Positions 43,769 to 55,729 of a stretch of DNA of 64,000 bases are shown here, in pieces. The stretch's first letter is position 1, and each line of letters begins with the position of its first letter. The notes under the pieces were generated by a model. That model was not told the DNA's origin. It did not search any database and saw nothing but the letters and a program-made list of their open reading frames with translations. Both the position numbers and the translations under genes were made by a program. This DNA comes from Lunularia cruciata. Lineage: Eukaryota; Streptophyta; Marchantiopsida; Lunulariales; Lunulariaceae. The stretch spans positions 47,010,333-47,074,332 of the forward strand of contig OX419756.1 of assembly GCA_948567375.1 (NCBI GenBank). The letters are read 5' to 3'.

Positions 43769-44499
43769 TGTAATACTCCAAGGACAAGAGAAGAGAGAAA
43801 ACAGAAATTTCACACTCAATCATCCGATGCTCCAAAGGAGCATCTTCTCTTTATTATATAGACAAAGAGGATCTCTTCAAAGGAAGCTCCACCATAGGAT
43901 TAGGCACATAGATAGGTGACATGTTAGCAAGCTCCACCCTTGGATTACTTACTTGGATGGATGACATTTCGGTCCTAATCCTATCTGGTTGGTCAAACAT
44001 GCTTTGACTAGAGGGAATCTTCCTATAGGAGTCTTAGAATCATATGGGTGAGGTATCATTGGAAAGCTCTCGACAAGACAAAACAAGAGGAGGGAAGGCT
44101 AGCCTTTCCTTAGTTTTGGGGGGGGGGGGGGACTGCATTATTTTTTGGCCTAATTCATCCATTTATGCCTCCAAAATTACCTTCAAAGATTTCAAGCATG
44201 TTTTGGTTCCTACTCTATAAGTAGAAGTCCCCTTTTGGTGATATCTCTTTCTGATCTATTTAGTCTATTATGTGCAACATCCTTCTAGACGTTATCAAAC
44301 CAATTTTCACCTTTAAATCATATGTCTAGCTATTGGTTCTAAGGTTTTCAAATCTATTTTGGTTTCTGCCCTATTAGTAGAAGTACCCTTTTGGTGATAC
44401 TTATATCTGATCTATTTGGTCCATCATGTATAACATTATTCTAGATGTTACTAAACCAAAGTTCACATCAACATCATATGGCTAATTCTTAGTATTACA
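43769..44499 (-). repeat. LTR of a third family (C), minus orientation
   Basis: 731 bp. In element sense it starts TGTAATACTAAGAATTAG (at 44499) and ends GTATTACA (at 43769). It carries an internal tandem duplication of about 160 bp (44160-44325 and 44326-44490) and a run of 14 G at 44118-44131. No primer site follows its end, so it is probably a solo LTR or a 3' LTR. Confidence 0.75.
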
Positions 44500-44529
44500 A
44501 TTTCATACACTATAGAGATTCAAGATAGG

Positions 44530-45104
44530 TGTAATACCAATAGTTAGACATATTATCTAGAGATGAAAATTGGTTTGGTAACATCTAGAAGGGTGTTATA
44601 TGATGGAATAAGTAGATCAGATAGAGATATCACCAAAAGAGTACTTCTATTAGTAGGGCAGGAGACAAAATAACTTGAAAATTTAGAGCCAATTTTGAAG
44701 GCCTAAATAGATGAATTTGGCCTAAAAAATATGTACATATGTTCCCAAATGACCTAAAGGTTGGCTTTCCTCCCTCCTCCTATTTGTCTAGTCAAGAGCT
44801 TTCCAATAGTACCTCACCTAGTGATTCTTATAAGGAGATTCCCTATAGATTCTCTCCAACCAAAGCTTGTTTGATCAACCAGATAGGACCAGAACCAACA
44901 TGTCATCCATGCATTGCAACCAATCTAAGGGTAGAGCTTGCTAACATGTCATCAATCCATGTATCTGATCCAAGGGTGGAGCCTCCTTTGAGGTAATCCT
45001 CTTTGCTATATAATAAAGACAAGGGGCATCAGAGTTTTGAGTGTGAAGCTTTGTGTTTCTTTTGGGTTTTCTTTTGGGGGTTCTATTGTCCTCAAAACCT
45101 TACA
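44530..45104 (+). repeat. LTR of family C, plus orientation, likely 5' LTR
   Basis: 575 bp, TGTAATACCAATAGTTAG ... CAAAACCTTACA. It is the inverted counterpart of 43769-44499 across a 30-bp spacer. It has a TATATAATAAAG box near 45007 and is followed directly by a primer site. Confidence 0.8.
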
Positions 45105-45105
45105 A

Positions 45106-45118
45106 TGGTATCTGAGCA
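45106..45118 (+). other. Primer binding site, family C
   Basis: TGGTATCTGAGCA, one mismatch from the Met-tRNA complement TGGTATCAGAGCA, one base after the LTR end. Confidence 0.8.
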
Positions 45119-45467
45119 AGTATCTCAATCCAAGAGAGTGGATCTCCTCTCTTGGAGAAACATGGGCTATTGAGATTGAGTAATTTTGAGTAGAGAATCA
45201 ATAGATTAGGAGCATTTTGGAGAGAGGATGGGGTGGGGAATCCTAGAGGACAATTTATTGCACCTTGCTTTTGGTTCTTGAATCCGTTCCATAGCACAAT
45301 TATGTATATGAAACAAGAGCAAGTGAGTATATCTAGTTTACTATTTTGGAGCAAAGTTCATGGATATAATGATGAATTCACTAAACTAGATGATTCTATT
45401 TGTAATGATCTACAATAAAGAGTGGGATTTGACAATCTACATTCTATTGTGATAGATCTAAATGTAT
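45119..45467 (+). other. Leader and possible start of gag of the family C element, cut by a family G insertion
   Basis: It begins with the A/G-rich leader expected after a primer site. A short open stretch (VSISSLLFWSKVHGYNDEF) lies at 45233-45418 but no domain is clear. Family G copy 2 is inserted at 45468. Confidence 0.4.
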
Positions 45468-46160
45468 TGTGAGCCGGCATGTCTATCACTCAGGATGAAC
45501 CTCTTATGGCTAGTATGGTAGTGCACCATGGACTAAGAAGGCAAGGAACCCCAACTCCATCATACTCCTCCAAGGTTAACACTCCAAGACTCAAGACATT
45601 GCTCACTAGAGAACTCAATGAGAGAGAGATAGTTGCAAATAAAAGGATGATGAGTACCTCCTCACCCCTTGTTTATATACTTGTGAAATAGTTATGCACT
45701 AAAGTTACTATTTACCATATTAACTCAAGTTATTAGGCTAAAAGTCAAGTAAAGTAAAAAAAGTATAAAGGAATATCCATCCACATGGGCATATTCCACT
45801 AAGCATGTGATCTTATCTTGACCAAACCACTAAATCAAGGATTCTTTCACAAGGGCTGTCCTTGGACTATAGAAGAATCCAAAACAAAAAGTCTTGCAGG
45901 CCCAAGAGTTCTCAACTCTTTCCTCAAAGCCAAACACCTAGGAATAATACCAAGTCAACACACTAGAATCCAAAAGAGTGGTGCGCATCTTTTTTACTTC
46001 CTCTAAAGTAAGGTCCCTACTATCTTAGCTATGACTAACTTTAGCTAATCATGACTAATGTAGAACCATCATTTATCTTTTAATAAATACTATCTCTCAA
46101 GTATTTATAATACCAAGTTAAATATCACAATACTACACACATGCACAAATGGATGTTACA
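45468..46160 (-). repeat. 3' LTR of family G copy 2
   Basis: 693 bp, TGTGAGCCGGCATG ... GGATGTTACA on the plus strand, next to the purine tract TCCGAGGGTAAA (46161-46172, minus strand). Confidence 0.92.
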
Positions 46161-46208
46161 TTTACCCTCGGATTAAGTTTTCACTTTGTCCTCAAAGTGA
46201 AGGTTTCT

Positions 46209-49055
46209 CTACCTTTTATGATGCATCTTCAACTTATCATGGTTAATCTTATTAATGTTTCTTACTCCCAACTCCTTGAGATCATAGGTGTAATTACCCC
46301 ACACCTTCTCCACTATGAAAGGTCCAAAATACTTAAGCAAAAAGTTCTTTTGCACTCTTGAATTGAATGGAATCAATCAACATTACCCAATCACATTCTT
46401 TGAAAGGCTCCACCTTCTTCTTGCCTTGCCTCTTGTCATAGCTTGCCTTTTGTTTCCATTGGGCTTGCTCCACTCAAACCATGGCAACTGCTCTTGCCAC
46501 TTCCAACTCCATGAGTTGATCCTTCCTTGACTTCTTTGCATCACCTCCTTGTGTTGGCTTCAATCTCCTATGAATGCTTTGGAAGGTAGGAAGATCAAAG
46601 TGAATAGGTAAGGTAGACTTAATATCATATACCAATTGAAATGGAGAATGTTTGATGGAAGTCTTCATGGTTGTCCTATACTCCCAAAAAATTGCATGAA
46701 TCCTCTAGTCCCAATGATGTTTAGCCCCTCCATTTCTACATCTTTGGCCAACATCATGCACAAGGTCTGATTGGTTCTCTCTACCAAGCCATTGGAATTT
46801 GGCTTATAGGATGTAGTTACTCTATGTTTGATAGAGAAATGTTGTAGCATGGCTGTAGTGATGCTTCTTGTAAACTCTCCTCTTCTATCAAAAACCAACT
46901 CCAAAGGGCATCCAAACCTAATGATTCTACCCACTTCATCTTCATTTTTGTCCCTCAGTGATCTAGCCTCAACCCACTTGGTAAGGTAATCAGTCAATAC
47001 CACAATGTATTGTTGTTCCTTGGGGTTCTATTGAGGGGACCTACAAAATCAATTCCACACTTCTCAAAAGGTACTAGCAATGGTATTGATCAAAGTGATA
47101 GAGTGGACGTAGACTTTCTAGCAAAAGCTTGACAAACATGACAAGTTTTGCAATAATGAAGACAATCCTTGAAAATCCCTCTCCAATGGTAACCTGCATC
47201 TAGAATCTTACAAGCAATCACCTTTCCTATAAAGTGTCCTCCACACACTAAACCTTCATGAAACTCCTTTATGAGTAGGATAGACTCTTCCTTACCCATT
47301 GCTCTTCAAAGTAGACCATCTGCTCCTTGGTGAAAAAGAATATCCTCCACCATTGTGTAAGGTCTAGATCTTGCTGCAAGGGCTTTCTCTACGTAGCATG
47401 CTCTCTTCTAGATAGTTACCTCTTGTCAAAAAATCCACAATCTCCTTGTACTCCATTGAACCCTCTTGAGTGATTGAGATTGTCATGAGCACCTCATCCG
47501 AGAAGGAATCATCCATTGGCTCATCACCATCATGATCATAGGCCCTAGATAACAAATCTGCATTTGCATGTTTCTTCCTTGGCCTATCCTCAATGGTGTA
47601 ATCATACTCAGACAAGAGTATCATCCATCTTTCTAGTCTCCCTTCCACATTAGGCTTGTTGAAGATGTACTTCAAAGCCTTGTGATCTATGACAATGGTG
47701 ACTTTCTCTCCAATCAAGTAGTGTCTGAACTTCTTAAAACCAAAGATCATTGCCAACCCTTCTCTCTCCATGATAGAGTAGTTCTTTTCTACTGAAATCA
47801 TCTGCCTACTAGCATAAGCTATTGGATGATCATGCCCATCTTGATTTGGTTGACTAAGAGTGCATCCTATAGCTACATTAGAAGCAGTAGTGTAGAGGAT
47901 GAAAGGCTTACTCCAATCAAGTTTAGCAAGAATTGGAGCTACAACAAGGGATTGCTTGAGCTCCTCAAAAGCTTTGAGAGCCTCTTTGTCCTCCAAAATC
48001 ACCATGTATTCTACACCCTTCTTCATGTAGATGGTTAATGCATAAGCCTTGTTGAAAAATGAGAAGATGAACCTCCTATAGTACCCAACCATCCCCAAAA
48101 ATTGGTGTAACTTTGTCAAGCTTGAAGGGAATGGAAGGTCTTAGATTTTCCTCACCTTCTTAGGATCAACTGCTATTCCATCCTTGGAGATGATGTGCCC
48201 CAAAAGTAAACCTTCTTGACATCCAAAAATGCACTTCTCTAGGTTGAGTGATGCATTTGCCTCATGCAAGCATTGCAAGACCTTGATTAGATGCTCAAAG
48301 TGCTCCTCCTTGCTCCCATAGACACAAAAGTCATCAATGAAGTCTCTCACAAATTTCCCAATGAAAGGTTCTAATACCTTGTTCATGAACCATTGGAATG
48401 TGGTTGGAGCATTGCAAAGCCCAAAAGGCATGACCTTGAAAGCGTAAGTTCCCCAAGGTATGGTGAATGTGATGAGTTGTTGATGCTCTGGTGCAATTTT
48501 GATTTGGTTATACCCACTATAACCATCTCCAAAACTATATCTCTCATGACCTACAACCTCCTCCAAGATCTCATCAATGAATGGTAATGGGTAGTATTCT
48601 TTCTTGGTAATAGCGTTGAGCTTCTTGTAATCCACACATACCTGAAGCTTGCCATTCTTTTTCTCCATAATCACAATTGGAGACACCAATTCTGAATTCT
48701 CCACCTCAAAGATAAATCCAGCCTCCTTGAGCTTATCAATCTCCTCCTTCACAACCAAAGCTATTGGTGGGCTAATGTGATGTTGCTTTTGGCAAACTGG
48801 TCTTGCATGTGACTCCACCTCAATCTTGTGCTCCTCCAAGGTGAATTCCTTTAGATCCTTGTAATTGAAAGCAAACACATGGATAAACTTGCGGAAAATC
48901 TCCTCAAATCTCACCATCTCCTCCTTGTTAACATTTGGACCATACTTGAGAGTAGGTAATCTCCTTTCTATCTCCTCAAGTGTCAATGGTGATTTATCTA
49001 GGTCTTTCAAAACCCGTGGCTTAGGTGCAAAATCCTTAACACACACAAGATACAC
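46209..49055 (-). pseudogene. Family G copy 2 pol (inactive)
   Basis: The segment 48141-49055 joins the end of gag-protease and RT in one frame (FAFNYKDLKEFTLEEHKIE), which copy 1 cannot do. It keeps the RT motif DFIDDFCVYG. A TCA-to-TAA change ends it just after VRKI. RNase H follows at 47364-48119 (catalytic YTDAS reads YTTAS), the integrase zinc finger at 47090-47299 (CKTCHVC) and the integrase core with SDRGGEF changed to FDRRGEF at 46665-47003. The C-terminal part ends at 46209. At least four frameshifts or stops are present. Confidence 0.9.
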
Positions 49056-51014
49056 ATCTGAATCAGATTATGATTCATTCTTGTCTGTTGAAATCTCCTC
49101 TTCCATGCTTGTGTCCAGACCTAAAGCTCTTTCTTCTGAATCTGATTCCTAAAAATCAGAAGATGGTGTATTTGAATGTGAAGTGTTGGTAGTGGTAGTG
49201 ATTGGAATTGTGACTCTATGGTTTGATGGCCCAATCCTCAAGTACCTTTTGTGCCATCGATCAGTTGTGCATGTGGCTCTCAACCATGGCCTCCCAAAAA
49301 GCAAATCATATCTTAAATCCTTCAAGACTTGGAAAGTCATGAGATTTTGAACTCCCATAACTGAAACTACCACCTTATCCATCACCCCTACTGGTTGAAC
49401 TTGTTGCTTGTTTGCCATGCTCACCACAAATGTTGACGGTCTAGAGGGTATCATACCTAAATTCTTCATCAACCTTTTTTAACATGGCATTCACTATTGA
49501 TCTTCCATCAATCAATGCATCCTTGATGTTATGACCATTCATTCTCAGATCAATCTTGGAGGCATATTCACAAGCCTCCCATGGTGCTAGTTTGGCATCA
49601 ACCCCCATTGATATTGGAGCTTTTGTTTTCTTCTTCCTCTTGCTCCTTGTAGAACTCAAACCACCTCTAAGTTCCTTTCTCAAGGTAGGGTTCAAAGCAA
49701 TCAATTGGCCCACTATGATGTTAACCTTGTGACTACCAACATCTTCCAACACATTGTAGTTCCATTGTTGCTTGGAGATCAAGAAGTCCTCCATCCCTAA
49801 CTTATTTCTTGAAGTCTTTGTTGTTGATGGTGTTGAGGTGCGAGTGCTCCTAGTAGACATAGGAGTATCCTTACTTGGAGTAAATCCTTGAGAAGAGTAA
49901 ACATCCTCTCCAAAGCAAGCTCTCTACTTCTCTTGTGCCAAAAGCTCCAAATTAAGACTCTTGGAGTTTGAGCACTCTCCCTTCTCATACTTGCTATCAA
50001 CCACATCTATAGATGATATCTCCTTACCTTTTTTTGGATTAGGAGCCACTTGTGTTTCACTACCTCCCTCTTTCCCTCTATTGGTTCCTTCATAACTCCT
50101 TCTTCCATGGTAAGTGGAATTTGGGCAATTCCTTTGGATTTGGCCTTTCCCTTCACAACCAAAACAATTTCTCTCATTGAAATTGTTGGTTGGTTGGCCC
50201 CCTCTATTTGGATAACTTCCATAATTCCTAGGCCCTCTCCCCACATTCTGATCCACCTCTCTCTTCTCCCATAGTTGCACTACATTGATCTTGAGATCTG
50301 CAAGTTGTTCAGTGATGGTTTGAAGTGGATCCTTTTGTAGAGATGCAAGAGCTAGAGCAACTTCTGCTTGTGATAAGACCCTTGTCACTAAAGTATCAAA
50401 ATTTCTACCATACTTATAACCTTGGGGAGGATGCACAACCTTCTTCACCACTAAATCACTCTCATCTCCTTCCAAACTCTCCTCCATATGAATTGCAATC
50501 TTGATAGCTTCAACCTTGGAAGAAGGTTTCTCATATCTCACCCTGCTTCTAATTTGTAGTCTCAATCCTCCCACAAAATTCTTGGTGAGCATGTCTAGTA
50601 TATATACCAATCATAGTAGTCTCCACATCATCCCCACCCTTCCTCAACACTATGCAAAATCTGGACTCTAACTTTTCCACTATTTCCACATAGACTCTCA
50701 CTTTCTCTCCATCTCCTTGTTTGAGAAAGGTAACCTCACTCATCAATCTCTCATAACTATTATCTGGAAGAAAATTCTCAATGAGTGTTGAAGTCAAACT
50801 CTCCCAAGACTCTTCTTGCCCCATCTCTCCTCTCAATCTTTTGGTATTTTGACTCATACCATGTAAGTGTTGCATCCTCAAAGAAATCTATTAATAATGA
50901 GGCCCACTCATTCTTTATCTTCTCATTGTTTCCTATGCAAGCTCTCTTGAAGTCTCTATCAAAGGCCTTCAAATCCTCTCCATCCTTGCCGAAGAAAACC
51001 GGAAGTTTCCTTAT
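49056..51014 (-). pseudogene. Family G copy 2 gag-protease (inactive)
   Basis: The start codon is ATA instead of ATG (51012-51014). The Gag core is split by frameshifts near 50880 and 50600. The knuckle is kept (CFGCEGKGQIQRNC, with His replaced by Gln). The protease triad reads DGRS (near 49500) in place of DGGS, and YDLLFGRPWLRA is kept (about 49290). It was clearly once the same protein as in copy 1. Confidence 0.9.
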
Positions 51015-51236
51015 CTTAACCCTTCACTATCTTTCTTTTCTCTCAATTTTTTTTCTCTCACTCTATAAGTAATAGAGTATACATATGACTAACAACATTT
51101 GAGAATGATCCACCCTAGAGAACACAAAAGGTTCAGGTTACTTCAAGATTTCTATAGCAACATCAAATCCTAGATTGCATATTAATCAAACTCTCATATG
51201 ATAGTTTATCCATAAGTTGAAAGATTATCTTCATCA

Positions 51237-51710
51237 CTAATCTTGAGAACTAGTTGATGAAGGTGGTAGCATTTCTGTAGCTGTACTAAGACTCTCTCCA
51301 AGATTCTTCACCAAAGTCTCCAAAAGTGCTTTCACTCCACTACACTCATGTCCTTTTGGAAGTCCTTCCACTCCACAAACCTCACACAACTCCTTGGTCT
51401 TAGATCTTCTCCCTCCCAATCTTGGTGAAGAAGGTCCAACATGCAAACCCTAGTCAAGTAAGCCTCTTCTTGCCCTCAATCTGTTGCTGTCAAAAGTCAA
51501 TAGACATGAAATTGCCTTATGTACCTTCTCTCTACATAAAAAACACTTAGACTCACTCTTTCCTCCAAGTGGTGTAGGTTTTTGGATCCTCTCAACACTC
51601 TTTTCAAATTCTATTCTAAACTCTTTTTTCCTCAAATCCACCCCTACAATCACCTCAAATCCTTGGGGAACTTTGAATAACATTGATTTCCACTCTTGAT
51701 GACACTCCGT
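51237..51710 (-). pseudogene. Family G copy 2 leader ORF 2
   Basis: 474 nt with no insertion or deletion relative to copies 1 and 3. The ATG is ACG (51708-51710) and codon 87 is TAG in place of TTG. Both cysteine clusters are intact (CFLCREKVHKAISC and CEVCGVEGLPKGHEC). Confidence 0.8.
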
Positions 51711-52355
51711 GTTCCCAAGATGAGTCTAAAAACTCAAACATCCTTTTTGTTGCTCTGACACTCCTCATGCATGAGATCTCAACTCTACAGATTTAACATT
51801 TCACAATACCACTCAAATCTCTCAATTGATATGTCATAGTCCCCTGAATTTTTCGCACTTGATCACAACTTCAGGTTGTTCCTCCTTGCAAAATTTCACA
51901 TCTTTTCATTGAGCCGTTTGGCCTAAGCATCTTTCTATTCAGCACATATATTTCAGATTTGGTCTAAAAACCACCCCCCTCCATTTCAAAATTTCATAAC
52001 TCTTTGCACAAGAATAATCTCTCTCTAATTTTTGTGTCAAAAGGTAACATACAATGCACTCAATTTTCTTGGAAAGTTTCAAAACAATCCACTAAAAGCT
52101 GAAGAAATGGTAGACTCTAAACAATTTTCTAGAGAGCATGCAATTGCGGGAGCAATTTACCCTATCAACTTTCAAAAGTTCTAGCCTAGTGCGCATAGTA
52201 GCTCTCACAATAATTTCAAGTATGCTAACTGAAGGATAAACCAAGCAATCATGTGTAGAAATTTCAAGTACAGATTTCAAACTTTAGATTTTGTCCAAAA
52301 TCACCTTTTATCCCCAAAATCTGCAATCCACCTCACTCAATCTCTCCAAATCCTC

Positions 52356-52512
52356 TCATGTGTACAAGATGTACAAAATCACCTCAAAGATATCATAACA
52401 AACTATAGGGTATAAAAATGGGTCCAAGTTCTCTAACATAAGTTCAGCCCTCTCCTTCCTTAAAGTTCTCTCCAAGTGAGCTCTCATAGCCCCCTTCCGT
52501 TTCTCAAAACAT
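52356..52512 (-). pseudogene. Family G copy 2 leader ORF 1
   Basis: It keeps the ATG (52510-52512) and the core HLERTLRKERAELMLEN with the end FEVILYILYT. A stop at codon 3 and a small deletion follow the ATG. Confidence 0.5.
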
Positions 52513-52553
52513 TATTTTTCCTTCTAGAGAGGTCCTGACAACAGAACCAAAAA

Positions 52554-53243
52554 TGTGAGCCGGCCTATCTCTCACTCAAAATGAACCTCTAATGACTATT
52601 ATGGTAGTGCATCATGGACTAAGAAGGCAAGGAACCCTAATTCCATCATACTCCTCCAAGGCTAACACTCCAAGACTCAAGACATTACTCACTAGAGAAC
52701 TCAATGAGAAAGAGATAGTTACAAATGAAAGGATGATGAATATTGTTTCATCCCTTGTTTATATACTAATAAAATAGTTATGCACTAAAGTTCCTATTTG
52801 TCACAATAACTCAAGTTATTAGGCTAAAAGTCAAGTAAAGTAAAAAAGTATAAAGGAATATCTATCCACATGGGCATATTCCACTTAGCATGTGATCGTA
52901 TCTTGACCCAACCACTACATCAAGGATTCCTTCACAAGGACTATCCTTGGACTTTAGAAGAATCCAAAACAAAAGGACATGCAAGCCCAAGAGTTCTCAA
53001 ATCTTTCCTCAAAGCCAAACACCTACAAATAATATCAAGTCAACACACTAAAACCCAAAATAATGATACTAATTCTTCAGTTCCTCTAAAGTAAGGTCTC
53101 CACTATCTTAGGTATGCCTATCTTTAGCTAATCATGAATAATGTAGAACCATCCTTTATCTCTATATAAATACTATCTCTCAAGTATATGTGATACCAAG
53201 CTAAATATCACAATACCACATACATGCACAAATGGGTGTTATA
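52554..53243 (-). repeat. 5' LTR of family G copy 2
   Basis: 690 bp, TGTGAGCCGGCC ... GGGTGTTATA on the plus strand. The decayed primer site (minus strand TGGTTCTGTTGTCAGGACC) lies just inside it. Confidence 0.92.
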
Positions 53244-53247
53244 GTAC

Positions 53248-54462
53248 TAAATTCTCTCCTTTTAACACTCAAGTAGAAATCAGTTATGTGATTGACCAAA
53301 AGTGATGTTAAGGGATTTTGCAGTACACAATTTTGGTGAGGAATATTATCAAAAATTGATATTCTTTGAAGTCCCAATGGTAGTCCCAACAATCTGTGTC
53401 CTCTCCAAAGTGATCATATTAACTCTCTATTGAAGTAAGAAGTAGCATTTGAGCATTTCCATATGTAGGAATCATAGAACTATTGTCATGTTGTGGTTTG
53501 CATAGCCCATGAAAAAGTAACTTATCATAGTTATTCCCCACATTAGTGGAGTAAGTTGTATGATAGATCCGACGGATGAGATGTTTCCATGTGAGCAATC
53601 TATATACATATATGTGATTGGCCATATGGGTTATGATCTTCTCATGTTTGAGGGCTCTAATGTATATAGGTGAGAGAGAGTGGAGAGATGTGTGTGTTTT
53701 AGTTGAGGAGTCTTGAGGAGGAGGAGGATGTTGGGAGCGAGAGTTGTAGTAGAGCTTGAGTGTTAGAGCATTGGAGGAGGTATTTGAGCATGCAATGTCC
53801 CATGCTCCCACTCCTGAATCCTTCTCTCATTAGGCTTCAGATTCTACACTGCAACGTCTTATGAGATTGCATGGTGGGACATTTTGGGATGCTATTCATG
53901 GAGTCAATGATGGAAAACCCAAATCTTATCGTCCTTTTGGTGCTTATTTACAAGCAAGTCTGGGACTTAACAATATATGTGCTCCTATAGTGAGAAATGC
54001 CTAAAGTTTTTCTCATGAGCTTCAAAGTGGATTGTGGGGTCCACTTGTCAAAAGATGAAGAGCTAAAAGACAAAATTGCAAGAGATTGGTTTCCAAGAGG
54101 AGAAATTGGGCATTTTTGGACAATTGAGGGAGTTTAAGGAGGGAATTTGAGAAAGGAAGACCATGGTCAGAGAGAGGGCCAGACATGCTACAATTTTGAG
54201 ACCAAATTTAAGAGATTTGAGTCAATTTTGTGGGAGATATGATCAATTAAAGTAAGGAGGGGGGTTAGAATTCATACCCAAGAGCACAAAGTAGGCAATT
54301 GGGAGAGCTTTTTGAAATATTTTCATGATCTATTGGTGGGATTGGGGAGTAGACAAAGTTTTTATAGGTTTGAGAATAAGAAATTCTAGTTTTGGATCAA
54401 TCTCAAATCAGATTTGATTGATTGAAATTGAAGCTTTTGAGATATAAGGTATTGGAGAAGAG
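53248..54462. other. Unidentified sequence after copy 2
   Basis: It should continue the family C element cut at 45467, but no conserved gag or pol block is recognisable. G/A-rich GAGAGAG and GAGGAGGAGGAGG runs lie at 53670-53725. The minus-strand open frame 53419-53811 is low-complexity and unsupported. Confidence 0.3.
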
Positions 54463-54519
54463 CTGATGATCAGGTTTGGAGTTTTGGTCACTCCCCAAAA
54501 CTCCAAACCTAATCATCAG
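54463..54519. repeat. Near-perfect 25-bp inverted repeat with 7-nt loop
   Basis: Arms at 54463-54487 (CTGATGATCAGG then TTTGGAGTTTTGG) and 54495-54519 pair at 24 of 25 positions, with the mismatch near the middle of the outer half. The loop is TCACTCC. Pairing stops sharply at both ends. Confidence 0.85.
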
Positions 54520-55680
54520 GCACTTGAGTTACCTTATCAAAATTTCTAATCTTTTAATTGGTTGCATCTTTGTGCAAAGGTTTTATGTGAATTCTTCAAA
54601 TAGAAAATTCAGTGTCTTGGATCAAGTATATTTGGGTCTGTAGAGCTCACAAGTTAGCCCAGCTCAGAAATTGATCCACATCTAGGATTGGGCTACAAAA
54701 ATTTTCAGGAGTTTAGACAAGGATACAAATAGCTATTGTGATAATTTTGGTTGGCTTTTGGCCTATGGAGAGTGAGGCTTGATGCAAAACATTCTACTGC
54801 AAATACTATTATAAGCTCAGTAGAGCAAATTTATCTTTCATCTTGATTGGATGTAAAGTCTCCTATCTTATGACTATGATTCAGGGTTTTAGAGTGTTTT
54901 TGGGTATCAAGTGTAATTCTTAATCAGAAATTTGAGGAAAATTTACAAAGAACCACGAGCAAACCCTAAAATAGGGATTTTGAAATTAAAGTGAAAGTTG
55001 CAAAACTTGGCCAAATTTGAAAGCTTTTCAAGGGAGATTGAGGCCTATTTTATATCATTGGAAAGCTTATCTCATAGGCTTTGTATTGAATTTTAGAACA
55101 TTCAAATCTAAGCTATATAAAAGAACTTATGATCATATAAGTTGCACAGAGTTTTCCCCATCAAGAAGATATAAGAATTTTCCACTTGGAGTAGAAATTG
55201 TTGAATTCTGAAGTCCAGATGGATGAGACTTGGAGTACAAGTTGAAAATGAGCATGATGACAAAGCAAGAATGCTCTGAAGTGCTTTTCTAATAGAAAAC
55301 ACAGAGAGTTGTTGCTATATTTTTGTGATTGGATCCTCTTTGTGCTTGCATGCTTGTTTGTATGCTAGGTGGCTTGGATTGGTGTGCGGGCATTGCGCTT
55401 AGGTTCTTTCCTTCTAGGAGTGCTATGTATTTCTCCTTGGTCATGCTGGAAGTCATGACCAGCAGAATAGGAGTGCGTGTTATGATGACAAGTTTGGTTG
55501 CCCATCACTTTCAATCCCAAGAATATTAGTTACAAGAAAGAAGAGTTCCGGCTGTTGGGAAACATGCATGTTCAGTCAAGTAGTTATGGGTTTACCTCTA
55601 GCATTTGATCTGTAGTCTCCACAACTAGGCACCCTATGTGTTCCTAGAGAGAGAAAGGCAAAGTACAACACCGTAGTTAT
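54520..55680. other. No gene supported
   Basis: AT-rich with short open frames only (for example 55017-55211 and 55329-55529). Nothing is recognised. It may be the leader or LTR of the gypsy remnant that follows. Confidence 0.3.
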
Positions 55681-55729
55681 AAGATTGATGCAAGGAATGC
55701 AAGGGATGTTGAGTAAGTTTTGAGAGATC

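Larger units (their letters stand above)
45468..53243 (-). mobile_element. Ty3/gypsy retrotransposon, family G copy 2, old
   Basis: A 7776-bp element collinear with copy 1. LTRs are at 45468-46160 and 52554-53243, flanked by GTAT (45464-45467) and GTAC (53244-53247), a 4-bp duplication with one mismatch. The LTRs differ at many sites (about ten in the first 65 bp alone), so it is far older than copy 1. Gag and pol have several frameshifts and stops. It is inserted in the leader of the family C element. Confidence 0.93.

Noticed and set aside
53419-53811. 130-codon minus-strand open frame
   Set aside because: It is composed of repeats of GAG/GGA complement and TATATA runs, with no homologous copy and no domain.
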